NCBI GenBank assembly: GCA_036244855.1
Contig: BQKZ01000905.1
Location: forward strand, 55,702 to 119,701
Direction: 5' to 3'
Length of the DNA: 64,000 bases
Source: Temnopleurus reevesii
Taxonomy: Eukaryota > Echinodermata > Echinoidea > Temnopleuroida > Temnopleuridae
The number at the start of each line of letters is the position of its first letter. The first letter of the stretch is position 1. The translations under genes and the position numbers were made by a program. Under the pieces are notes generated by a model that did no database searches, was not told the DNA's origin, and was given only the letters and a program-made list of their open reading frames with translations. This document shows, piece by piece, positions 25,331-37,041 of the stretch.

Positions 25331-28300
25331 ATAAATATCGTTCGTAAAGTGACAATATAATAATTTTTTTTAGGCCCAAGTACAAATGTCAGAGTCTCAA
25401 AATATTGGAACACTGTGTAACGTGCTACAAGAATTCAAATTGCTTTTTGACAATCAAACCTGATCAAAACAAGATTCCGTCAGATTTTTCTGACGTTTAT
25501 GGGTAGCTAGAAATTCCATCCAAGTTTCGATAAGTTTCTTTATCGTTCCCCATATTGGATAGCTTGGTAAACATGAATGCACGCAAGAGAACTAAGCAAA
25601 GAGCTTATAAAACTTCTTCGAGAATGAGAATAATGTTCAACGTACTATTTAAAAATGAAGCATGAAAACCACAAAATCGTATTATTTGAAATGGAACTTC
25701 TTATATTCGAGACCGAGATGAGCTAATTTCGGGTAAAGTTGTGGTCAACTGGACAGTATACTTTCCATTCACGATATTTAGAACATTTGAATACAAATCA
25801 CCAGCCATATGTCGCGGAATATCCCCCATAAAATAGATTTGTGATGAGTTTAGCACGTAGAACAATGATGTCCGCTTTCTCCCCGTCCCACCCCGGTCGC
25901 TCTTCCCCCAAGGGGTTACCCCGACCACTCACCCCATGAACCCTCTAGGGCTATGCACTAACCACATCATTACGGTCATTTTGGAGCTGATTACACCAGA
26001 GTTCAAAGATAGAATTAAAACAAAATTCGACATTCCCCAACAAACTGCCTATACACTCGACTACCATTATCAGCGGATAATTGTTTTCGATCTACTGTAG
26101 ATCGCCCGTATTCTATCATTCTGTCATTTCCAAGACTGGACTCTTTTTTCCGGAACAGTGTGTCTTAACATCTTTAAGACACAAACGACGATCTTTACCA
26201 AAAACCCGGAGGAATTATACCATGGCAATTGGAAGAAGAGAATATATTGCTGGAGACACGGTTTGGGCCTACGCTGAATTATAACTTCATCACCACTCAC
26301 CAAATCTAGCCCCATGTGACAAAGTCGCTCCATCACCATCGTAACTCTCCTTTCAATTTATAACAGATGCATCACTACTCTGCCAACTTTTCTGTTTTCT
26401 GAGAAACCAATCGTATTTGTATGGTAAATAAAAGACTGTTTAGAGATTGTATACTAGAGATGTATTAATAGAGATGGGTGTTTAAGTGTTTGTTACCTCA
26501 AGGGAGATAGTTTGGGGTAGAAGATCTCAACCATGTACTTTTCACGGGTTATCTAAACCATCTATATCATGCCTATTTTGCACTGGATGTAGTCCTTATA
26601 TTTATAACCTATTTGCTGAGGATGGTTTGGAAGCCCATCAGCTAATCCAATATTTCACCTTTAATGATACAAATCGGTCTTCAAAAAACGAGACGATGTG
26701 AAGAAATTGCCTATAAATAAGTGAAAACAAGAAAAGACGTTTAAGAGTTTGCACACGTTTCATTGACGCAATGTTATAATTGTCGATCAATTCAAATATC
26801 GGCGTTAATTATGACAATGAACATGACCAAACGACGGCATGTTTGCAAACCAGCTCATAAAAACGCCAGCGATTTATGTCAAAATTAATTTTATTTTGAT
26901 CTGACTGGAAAATATTTTCACCTTAATGAATGATCTTTCACGTGCACGGACACGTAAAATCGTAAATAAACATCCCCATCGTGCTAATAGTGGGTAATTT
27001 TGATTAATGAAATAGTTCCGAGTTTGCCACTGATAACCCCCATTCCTAGGAAATCGCATTAATGGCCGATGCATGTAAACCCACGGCTCCATGCTGTTTA
27101 AATGGGTGACACCCAAATATTGAGAGTGTATCATTGGCATTGACATTCAAACGTCAAAAAAGAGACTGTTTATATTGAATACATCCTGAATATCCAGCCC
27201 CTTGAGTCTGTGTTTAATTGGAGCTTTGAAGCAAGCCGTGCCTTTATTAGATGTTATTTCGGCATATCCAACAGCAAATACCCAATACTAAAATATATAA
27301 AGTGCGATTTAATTTTTGTGTACAAAAGTTGAGTGCAAAAAATGAACATGATGAATGTGATGTTGATACAAATTCAGCAATGGATTTTCTTACGATTTAT
27401 TCATTTATTCATCTATTTATTTATCAATCAATTCATTTATGTATCCACTCATTTATCTACTCATTCATTCATTCATTAAAAAAGTCTCTTTATTTGCACT
27501 ACATAACCAAAGCAAAATATAAAATTATATACCTCACAATGCGCGACGGAAAAAAGAGAAGAGACATTTTAAAAAGAAAGTAGTAAAATCTATCAGACAT
27601 GTGCATGAGGGCCAAAGCGCAATGATTTATGGAATGGCAAATGTTGATCACTTTGCTCAATTACCTCAATTGAAAACAATTTAGTTTGGCCATGGAATGG
27701 AAATGGAAAATAAATTTGACAATGACTTAGGGAATAGAATATTTACTATCCAAGCAAGAACAGTTGCTATGTGTAAATCCTAAAAAAAAAATGGGAGAAA
27801 AAGCGAAAAGAAAAGGATCAGTGGGAAGATGCTCATAACTTAATCTGTGGTTTAGACTTAATTAGCTCTTACTCTTAAATTGTGGGTGCTTTTCGGAAAT
27901 GTAGTCCCACTCATTCAGATCTGTCGTAGCCCATTCACTCTCTGATCATGACACTGTGAGATTGAAGGATACATAAATTGGACAAGGGAAACAACTTCAC
28001 TTTACAATCCTCCAAAATGGTTTTATCAGAACGAAATAATGTACCCTATATCTGCTGTTTAGCTAAAACGCAACCTATCTTGTCTTCTACATTTTTTTTT
28101 AACAAAATAACGGGGGCGAAATTCATGTTGTGTGCTGGAACCAATGTGATTGCTTGATGGGATGTCGATAATGTTGTCCAACAGGTTTGTCCTTTAATGT
28201 TTTAGTGTTTGTCACTGTCCATTCACTCGCTGATGAAAAGCGCAATCAAGACGACAGAGAAACGGAAGGAAACGAGGAGTTATTGAAATACAAGTTCATG

Positions 28301-30280
28301 GTCAGATATAAAAAGGAAGGATGATGAATTTATCCAAAGGAATCATCACTTGCCCACAGTTTGCCAAATCGGATAATGGAACCTAATTCAATTACATAGC
28401 ATGACCTTGAGTGTTTTTGTTCCCGTGAAGGTCGATTGTTTCATAACTGAATCACGTGACATGTTTGACAATTGGTATCGTAAACGCAGTAATCAGGATT
28501 TTAAATATTTCTGTATAACGGTGATTTGAAACAGTGTCATTATAATTAATTTACATTATTCCTTTCAAATGTGCAAATCATGGAGATCGTCCTATATACA
28601 AGTTTACATTTAATATCTAATATTTCACCATGCTTGGGGACTGCTGTTTAATTTGTCGACCTTTTTAAAGGTATTACAACTTTCAATGATTTCATCTTTG
28701 TAATTTGTCACAAGCCATCACATTAAAAAAGGCCATTAAAAGGGATCGAATTGGAACAATAATCAACAGTTCACTTGCCATTTTCTTCAAGCATGTCAAG
28801 CAAGACGTTAAAATTGTCATCACACAACGTCAAGGCTAAACTTAACTCCCATTGTTGTCTACAAACGCAAACGCTTTCATTTTGAGAAACGTTTGATAGA
28901 CAGTGACAGGAAAGTCCTATCTATGTGTTTTGCATGACTGCATCGTCTTTACCAAGACACCTTCAGCATGCTCGATAAGAGGCAAGCCGTCCTTGAATTA
29001 GTGAGATGGAGCATTTCATAGGAGCGACTTCCTTTGTTCCAATGCATTTATCTGTCTTGCCTCTGCATCTATTTCTCCCTCCCTCTTCCCTTCTTCTCCA
29101 TCTTTNCAGCTTGAATAGTCGGGATGCAGTTGCCATGGTTACGCATCCTCTTTGTGTCGAACAAGATGCCTTGAGTCTCTACCTTTATGCGGGATTTGAT
29201 GTTTATCTGTATATTTTCTTGTATAATGTAGAGGGATTGATGAAACACTTTTATTTCACATACCGAATCGTTTGTGTACCATGGTATGAATTTGTTGACA
29301 GCTACAGGGACGATCTTATAAGAGAATTAATGATTCCAAATGTATCAAACTAGCAATATGAAGACTGACTTTGATTAATTGGAATTCCAGAGAAGTAGTG
29401 AACTAATAAATGTGGTGTTTGATGAAGGCTTACGTTATGAAATCTGTACTTCGAACGAAAACTTGTCCTAAATGAACGCACCAATTCAATATAGAAACGA
29501 GGATTATTTTGTATTTCATGCATTACTAGATGGCAGATGTAAGATTTGGGTTGTTGATTTACGAATTCAGATATTATGACCTTGAATCTTTTCACAATCT
29601 GTCATTCGATATTTGTATCTATCCGAACATCATGTGTTATACTGATTGGCATTATTATCTATTCAATGTTTCCTTCACAATTTCGAGTCGTTCAAAATGA
29701 ACCCTGGGAATCTGAAAACATATTTCTAAAAGTCAGTTTGAAATTGTAATTTGTACATAAAACTAAAGGAAAAAACTGATGCACGTACAAGTATCAGTAA
29801 TTTTATTTATCCAATATACGTTCTAATGGCTCTTTAAGAAAGTAGATTATTATCATATTTAGACAATACGCCAACACGAGTTCAAACATACCATCTTAAA
29901 TAGTCTGATAGTAAAAACAAGGTTATGATATTTTGCGTTAATTGTAGTTCTATGTTCAGTATGTATAGACAAGGAAGCAAGAATCGGAATGAGATATCAT
30001 CCATCGTGTTTACACGAAGCTGACGAATATTGTCAGCCATTCTAAAATGATGTTTGGACAATTACTAATTTTTGCTGAGTTCTTGCTTTAAATCCACATT
30101 TCAAGAAAGATGTATACTCATAAAAATTCTGCCGCTTTCTTGTTTGAGTGATTGACAGTCAATCAGAATTGTAAACATGACAAACTCACAATAGCAAGCC
30201 AAAAATGGTGATGATTTATTCAATTTATCGTAAGACCTTGAACATCAACAGTCCAATCTCATTCTGAAAAAAGTCAGTCC
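25331..30280. other. No gene recognised
   Basis: AT-rich. It includes a TTCATT/CATT-rich patch at about 27390-27480, a forkhead-like GTAAATAAACA at 26962-26972 and an X-box-like motif at 29129. The single N at 29106 marks an assembly join. Confidence 0.5.
29129..29142 (+). promoter_or_regulatory. RFX X-box-like motif
   Basis: GTTGCCATGGTTAC differs by one base from the palindromic X-box consensus GTTGCCATGGYAAC. It lies 23 bases from an assembly join. Confidence 0.3.
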
Positions 30281-30281
30281 C

Positions 30282-30284
<3 letters not shown>

Positions 30285-30332
<48 letters not shown>
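30285..30332. repeat. (CT)24 microsatellite
   Basis: Uninterrupted CT dinucleotides. Confidence 0.95.
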
Positions 30333-30338
<6 letters not shown>

Positions 30339-31224
30339 TATTACTGCATTTCAATGCGATGATTTATATCTTTGCATTGCCACAGAGGCTCCACTTTGTA
30401 ATAAAATTCATGAAATCATATTTGCGAAACGAATGAATAATGATAACATCAACGCTTAAGATTTTTAAAGGACGACAATGATTGAAAATTATACAGACGA
30501 TTACGCTTTTTGTTAAAGTATGTCTGTGCACAGAGATTTGTCAGATTAAACTTGTGGTATAAAGGATAGTCGTATGTGTGTGTGTGAAAGAAGGGAGTGC
30601 TATAGATACGTTTCAATAATGCCAGTAAAAAAAGATGGAATTTTACGCGTCTGCCGTGAAAACCCCGCTTGGGAAAACAAAAGAACCACTGAAAAATAAA
30701 CATTTACACGTATGAAATAGTTTAAAGAATAACAAACAAGCATGAGGTTTACAATTCATCGAATGAAAAAACATTACACAGTACACCATTTGGCCCTAGA
30801 TCTAGTCCCACGCCTACATTTATTTGTCCAGTCACGGTTGCACGGTAGCAGTTCAATTTGAAGGACCGTGTATGCACGCCGAGTTGGACGCCCAATTTCC
30901 ATTCGAATCCATCTATCTTTGACTGTACAAAGCATAATATAACTCTCTCTCTTTGTTTTTTTGTTGTTAGAAAATGTAATGCACCCTATACCTCGATTTC
31001 CTTTGCATTTTTTTCAAAAATAGGCATTGCTCTCACGAAAGTGTATTGTATTGTAAAACTAAAAAGAAATCGTTAAAAACAAGATTGGCCATTGGACTGC
31101 CAAATTAGTATTATAAACATATATTGCTTCTAAAATAATTTACCTTTTATTAAAAATTCGCTTTTCTTTACGATCATTGCCTTTGATGAATCAGAGTAGA
31201 ATTAATATGATTAATATTCGTACA

Positions 31225-31462
31225 ACTATAATAGTAATAATAATATCCCTTATTCACCCAGGATAGCCACTTTCAGCTGTAAGCTGTTCTTCAATGGGTT
31301 CTACATAACATAAAGTTATTATTACACTTCTCCATTCTTAAATGCCGAGCGCCTGGCAAGAAGGCTAATGGTTCCATTTTTATAAGTCTTTGGTATGACT
31401 CGGCCGGGGATCGAACCCACGACCTTCCGTTCATGGGGCAGACGTTCTACCACTGGACACAT
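31225..31462 (-). mobile_element. tRNA-derived SINE
   Basis: On the minus strand the head reads GTCCAGTGGTAGAACGTC (box A) and then GGTTCGATCCC (perfect box B) 30-40 bases later, as in a tRNA gene. The tRNA-unrelated body contains TTCTTGCCAGGCGCTC and AACCCATTGAAGAACAG, and ends GGGTGAATAAGGGATATTATTATTAC, i.e. an ATT-repeat tail. The head may lack the first few tRNA bases. It is not a functional tRNA because no paired acceptor stem is present. Confidence 0.8.
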
Positions 31463-31635
31463 AAATTGTACGGTGTAGTGTTATTTACAAGGTAACAACG
31501 AAATGTCTTACTAACTTCCTAAATTCCTATATCATCTGCTAGCAATTTGAATTAAGAAATAAAATACAAATCAACATCTTATTTCACATTCGTTCTTCTG
31601 ACAATAATAATTATTATTATCTATATGAGAGTTTT

Positions 31636-31669
31636 AAGCCGTACAATATTAAGCCATATTGTACGGCTT
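31636..31669. repeat. Perfect 14-bp stem, 6-nt loop hairpin
   Basis: AAGCCGTACAATAT and ATATTGTACGGCTT are separated by TAAGCC. It lies 36 bases from the single N at 31705. Confidence 0.9.
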
Positions 31670-32455
31670 CAATTTTACGCTTGCGCAAAGCAGTGACCAG
31701 CCTTNTTTTTTCTTCCGGTAATCATTCAACACCTTCTCCTCCATGTGGCGTTCTGACCTTCATCATTCACACCTCTCCTCATCCTCCCAACACCTCATCC
31801 TATAGCCATCTTCAGACCCGCCACGTGGGGATGATTTCCTCCAAAACATCTTCTCCAACACGCTCCATCTCAAAATAACCAAACACCTAGCCTTAAAGGG
31901 AATCTTGCGTTAGTGCTTTTGATTTTGAGTATATGAAATTCAAAACACCCTCCCCTGTCTCCGTGCGTAGAAATAAATGAATGGCTAAGAATATGGTTGT
32001 CGTTGTTGATATTTTTTGTTCTCACTTTTGTCAAGTTATTGCGTTGTTCACGTTTTAATATTCTGACCTCGTGCATATTCGGGAACGGTTCAGAATCTCT
32101 GCGTGTACGCAGCATTGGATGAATGAATGACAATTGAATAATAACAACATTGTACAGGCTTGTCAAAAAGCTATTGGTAAAAGTATTTTGAGCATTGTTG
32201 ATTACGATGATAATGTATTTTTGTGGTTTTCTATGAAAAGCCGTAAAATGATAATCAGTAAACCAAATCTTGCTCAATCGTGCAAAACCCACGAACTACC
32301 TGAACAATGTAAAATAAGCGAACATAGGCGTGGTTATTTAGATTTGCATTTATATACATTTTCAACATTTCCGACAGTTCAAACAGGAATGGGCATATAC
32401 AGTATGTGGCATCTCTGCATGGGAACTCGTCGATCTTCTTCCACACATCTATAAA

Positions 32456-32611
32456 TAGGGACTTTAAGCAAAAAAGACGGGAGAGCCGACCACAACGTTA
32501 GCTGTAAGGTCCGTTCCAGAGGTAGCGTTGTGTTGGTGCACCCTTCTGGAACGGACTTTATAGAGCTAACGTTGTGATCGGCCCTCCCGTCTTCTTTGCT
32601 AAAAGTCCCTA
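32456..32611. mobile_element. Fold-back MITE, TA-flanked, CACAACGTTAGCT family
   Basis: The ends TAGGGACTTTAAGCAAA and TTTGCTAAAAGTCCCTA are complementary, with TA at both edges as mariner/Tc1 insertions leave. The inner arms carry GACGGGAG and CACAACGTTAGCT. The element at 43331 is a second copy. Confidence 0.75.
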
Positions 32612-32657
32612 TTATTACAAATGAAAACGAAATACCCCAACATTATTCTTATGTTTA

Positions 32658-32942
32658 TCAGATATTTACTCGGTCTTTAATCTGAGCAAGTTCAGCGTTC
32701 CTCTCCTGAACTTTCGCTTCATTCAACTTGTACAATCCCCCCAACGTTCTTTTCCTTTGCTTGACTTGCACTTGCATGACTGCTAGCATGCTTGACCTAT
32801 TAACGAATACGAAAGCTTGAGGCTCAAATATCCCTTGGTTGTGATCTTGAATGACCAAGAAAATCGATGTTTCCTCTGTACCCTCTAAGATCATACACGG
32901 GAATAATGTGCATTTTATTATAAAGAATCGAAATGAGTGCAT
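32658..32942 (-). CDS. Unrecognised open frame, possible exon
   Basis: A 94-codon open frame with better codon texture than its surroundings. The C-terminal third (KVQERNAELAQIKDR) looks helical and coiled-coil-like, and a GTAAAT that could serve as a donor follows the last Arg codon. The N-terminal part looks random. I do not recognise a family and it may be chance or an old element. Confidence 0.2.
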   Translation of the reverse strand: MHSFRFFIIKCTLFPCMILEGTEETSIFLVIQDHNQGIFEPQAFVFVNRSSMLAVMQVQVKQRKRTLGGLYKLNEAKVQERNAELAQIKDRVNI

Positions 32943-33594
32943 CAGGGAGCGGAAGGGTGGTTGGAAAAGGGTGACCTTCGATAATTGGAAACTGACTTGA
33001 GGAGAAGCAATACGCCTACATAGAATTTGGATACGATGCCAATTGAAATCACAGCCAAGTTCACCTTCGCACAGAAGTAGCGAAACAGTCTTAAAATATG
33101 ATGTCTATTTTTGCTAAAGCTGGGGTGAACTGATATGACTGCTAGCCGATGCGGATGTATAACACTCCACTGGTATTGAGTGACATATACTAGAAATAGT
33201 GTATGACCGAAGAAAAATGAATTATAAAAGCTATTATTTTTATAGATTATACAAAGTATCCCAATAAAAATGTCCCCGAAAACTAGCCATATTCAGAATA
33301 TTCCTTAAAGCCCAAGTATAGTTTTGGTAAAGATTAAGAAATGTGAATTTTTTGGATATTTACCATGACATGTAATTTGTATAAACATTTTAAGACCATG
33401 GCATATTTTTCTACAAGCTAGTTCTTTTGAAAATTTGAATTTGACCGTTAAATCGTATTTAGCGCCCTCTCTTGGTTATAACAATATTTTGCTTCTTATC
33501 GGGCATATACAAAGTTATTTCCAAGATTTGATTAAAGCATGATAAAAAGGAATGCACAAAGAATAAATTCTGAAATTTTCATCCAATTCTGTGC

Positions 33595-33616
33595 NNNNNN
33601 NNNNNNNNNNNNNNNN
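33595..33616. other. Assembly gap (22 N)
   Basis: Run of N between unrelated AT-rich sequence. Confidence 0.99.
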
Positions 33617-33827
33617 AGCAAAGGCTATATCAGGAACATCACAACGTGGCAATGTCACCTGTTACAGTGGAAAATCATCATCAATCGACGTTTCTCCCCT
33701 GCAACGTTCAATAAACTAGTAAAAAAGTGTAACCGTGTGTTTTTACTAGGATTTGTTTACTTGCTCCGAAATATGAGAAATAAAGAACGATGTTGATGCC
33801 ACAGGTTCAAGTGAGTTCAGTCCCTGG

Positions 33828-33914
33828 ATTTGCGAGGCTCTAACGCCGATACACTTGTCAAAGGCAGAAACATTTACGACGCAGGACCATTCTCTGCCGC
33901 AAGTTTTCGTACAA
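33828..33914 (-). CDS. Candidate cysteine-rich exon, unrecognised
   Basis: The minus strand has a strong acceptor (GGTTTTCTTTTGTAG) followed by an open frame reading CTKTCGREWSCVVNVSAFDK and then CIGVRASQIQ. The spacing C-x3-C-x6-C-x9-C fits no module I know and specifically not a netrin LE domain. No clear donor follows, so the 3' border is arbitrary. Confidence 0.22.
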
Positions 33915-34666
33915 CTACAAAAGAAAACCCGACGGAAAAGCAGAATTTTAATCATTTGGTTGACAGAAGAGTCGGTTCCATGAAATGATCAGGTGTTTAA
34001 TGCATAACACATTCGATTTGGGAGATATTTGTCTGGGATTCTAACCAGTCTTGACCGTGACCTTATGGTGAACGGTGTGACAATTGGATAACGATGAGAA
34101 TGAGTGAAAATTCTAGGGTTTTCTGAACAGATTACTTTAACATACCCTCACACGTATGTTGTCGACCAAAATATAAATGTGTGTTGGGACAATTATTTAT
34201 TAATACTGTTTCTCACGATGTTTTCTTGCAGAGAAAATAAATTACTATGGGGTACATCATAAAATAAGAAATATTCCCCCATCTTATCCGTAGGCTTTTG
34301 GAAGTCTAATTAAATATTGTTTCAAGGTTTCACTCGTGGAAGAATAATGAGAATAATGCTTCACAGTACAAGAAAGAAAACAGATAACTCGTTGTATCGT
34401 GAAACATTATTCTCAAGTCTAATTACATACACATTTTAAATTTCCAATGTTTCGAACGGTTTCAGTTTGTCAATGTCTTGCTCCATTCTGTGGCACAAGT
34501 TTCTGCGTCGAAAAAAAGGAGTTGCTTGAAAACCGAAGATTCCACCTTGTGGTACTTTCGTCTGACCATCTTACAATGAAATCATGATGAAACACTCAAT
34601 TCCAATGCCCATGCATGAATATAGGGCAGACTGACAACATTTTTCATTGCAGATCGTTTCAGAAGC

Positions 34667-34796
34667 CATGGACCGTAACACGAAAATTTCTAATAAATCG
34701 TACGATTGATCTCAATCGTTAATCTATGGCAAATCATGTACAAAAGTTTGCGATCGATCGCACAATCAATTGTATTTCTTTTATGTTACAGGGCCA
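34667..34796. mobile_element. Fold-back MITE, diverged copy of the GTAACA family
   Basis: The ends GGACCGTAACACGAAA and TTTTATGTTACAGGGCC are complementary, and the inner sequence contains ATCGTACGATTGATC and TGCGATCGATCGCA. Confidence 0.7.
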
Positions 34797-36305
34797 CAAG
34801 TCAGGAAGAGCAGAGACACTATTAACTACGACTGATTGAATGATTTGGGGCAAGAAGAACATGAACATCAACACCGTCCCAGATACAATTGCTTCTTTAT
34901 ATTTGGAGTTGGATTAAAGCACACCACGGGAGTAATTTCATGCTTCGTTCATATTATTTCCTTAATTGTCTGTGCCAAATCAGCAAGAGGCATATACACA
35001 TGATTCTGTAGGATGACTATAAATATCCCGATAGACTACAAGATGATGACAACTGCGTAAACATAATGTTGCACCAAGGATTTCGCGCAGTCTGATGAAT
35101 ATTTGTCAAGCACTTCAAAGAAAATAACTTCAGGTGATATTTTATCTCAGGTGGGTAGAGGATGGATACGTGTTGCTTATTTATTTCCGTGAAAGAGAAA
35201 TGATTGCCTCAATTCAATCTTTCGGGCGGTAAGTTATTAGTTTTGCGTCACAAAATCGTTCCAACTCTTTTGGTCATGCTCGAACCTTCACCCCTTGGCA
35301 CCAAACCACTCGACATATCATAGAATTATGATTGACGACTCCTCCACACTGCACCTAATTCCGAAGGGTCACTGTGAGTTCCTCTGTCCTTTTAAAAGCT
35401 CACCGAACTGACACTTCTGGTGCAGCCATTTAAATCTCGACAAAATAATTCCATATCCACATTACTTCCTCATCAACAGGGTCATCATTTTGGTGATCAG
35501 TTAACCAGTGACACGCTTATGAATACCAAACATACCGAAAATCGCCTCTGATGTTGCGGCCCGTTGGATGCCCACATCGTTGGACTCTTCGAATCTATCG
35601 GATGTACATTTTGGGCGGGAAATTTTTCCACGTTGTGGGTAGATGCATATTTTATCAGCAGGTAAATACCATTTAATGATGAAAGAAACGAAAGTGCTAG
35701 CACACGAATTGTTACCGGGTGTTTTGAATTCCAACTATCATCAAAATGCACTGCCAAATCAAACCAAAGTATTCTATGGTATGGCTACATCAGCAAATGA
35801 ATAAGAAAATGAATAAACTCGACTAAATACTACAGATTTTCACTATTACACTTTTAAAAGCGAACAGATTACACAACATCTTTGGAAGCACGTAACGGGT
35901 TCAACTCGACTGAAAACTCCAATCTGTGTTTCCCTTTAAACCTTTCAAAAATATATTTAGGCAAGAAATTGATAATAACAATGGTGCTATACTTACTTTT
36001 CATTCCGAATGTCCATTCCTCCGTGTTACAAAATGAGAGCGTAATGTACCATCTGTCATATATACAGATTTTAGATGGTGGAAACATGGAATTGTTTGAT
36101 AATGTCCATTTATGAATTGTTTTTTCTATGTCGTGGATCGCCGGCTACGAACTAACCCTGTATAGAAGATGGATCCAAAGTACATTTAATATCTGGCGAT
36201 TCCCAGGCCAGTTTGGCATTTAACACCTATACCAGACATTGCTACGTTTAAGTAATCCCCAAACCAGACAGCTTTCTGGAACACCAGTAATAAGTGTTAC
36301 CATGC

Positions 36306-36319
36306 GTTGCCTTGGTAAC
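36306..36319 (+). promoter_or_regulatory. RFX X-box-like motif
   Basis: GTTGCCTTGGTAAC matches the palindromic X-box with one change in the spacer. RFX factors bind such sites at ciliary genes; function here is inferred. Confidence 0.35.
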
Positions 36320-36475
36320 GCTAGTAATACAATTCTATAAATGTCCTGAACAAGTAATTCATCGCACTTTTCGTTCCCAACGATTTCTAAAAACGTATTC
36401 CATGATATCTTAGTCCAGTTGAGGACTCTGTGTTCTAATAACACATCCCTCTGCACATATTATTATCCTGATTAA

Positions 36476-36607
36476 ACAGGGACTATATATAACACTCAAC
36501 CACAGATTCTCATAATAATTATTATATTCCTCGAAAGTCACATACCCCTCTGATCGCGCCTCCAGAGGTGTACTTGAAAATCTGTAGTTGAGTGCTGTAG
36601 TCCCTGT
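36476..36607. mobile_element. Element with ~33-bp terminal inverted repeats, CAGGGACTA ends
   Basis: The left ACAGGGACTATATATAACAC and right GAGTGCTGTAGTCCCTGT ends are complementary with small mismatches, continuing through CAACCACAGATT versus AATCTGTAGTTG. The interior is about 65 bases. Confidence 0.7.
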
Positions 36608-36884
36608 GTAGTGGAATCAGGGGAAAATATGTACAGATGAATGTGATATTATGGTAGAACACAGAGTCCTCGTCTGGAATAATGACATCTATGCTTTTTC
36701 AAGCGCGATGAAACAGAAAATCAGCTATCAAATCTTACACATGTTTTCTCTTCAACAGCAAGGTCGCTGCAACTCTCTTTACTGATACAGAACGAGATGA
36801 AAAAAAAAAAGAAATTTTAAGTGTACAGCCTTGATCTTGTAATGAAGTTTACAGATTTCTGCCAACCCCTGGGTATGGGTTTAC

Positions 36885-36969
36885 CAGGCCCTCCCCTTAG
36901 AAAGCTTGTTGAATTGCGATGGGGGTGGTTCGCGAGTGGGCGGCCTGGGAAAGTCGCCGCCAGAGCTAG
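36885..36969 (-). CDS. Candidate GC-rich exon, unrecognised
   Basis: The minus strand has a strong acceptor (CACTTTCCCCTTTTCAG), 85 bases of markedly GC-rich sequence and a GTAAAC donor. Two frames are open: one reads LALAATFPGRPLANHPHR, the other a proline-rich SSGGDFPRPPTREPPPSQ. No family was recognised. Confidence 0.27.
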
Positions 36970-37041
36970 CTGAAAAGGGGAAAGTGCACTCCATGTCATG
37001 ACTTCAGGTTTTGGCAGCAAAGATTCTTTATCTAGATACAT

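Noticed and set aside
25900..25975. tRNA-like GTGGTTAGTGCATAG with GGTTCATGG on the minus strand
   Set aside because: The box A to box B distance is far too short and no cloverleaf can be drawn.
26874..27146. 90-codon minus-strand frame with a forkhead-like motif inside
   Set aside because: No domain or splice borders; the forkhead-like GTAAATAAACA is common by chance in AT-rich DNA.
31681..31878. Pro/Ser/Thr-rich plus-strand frame
   Set aside because: It crosses a single-N join and CT-rich sequence, and no known domain is visible.
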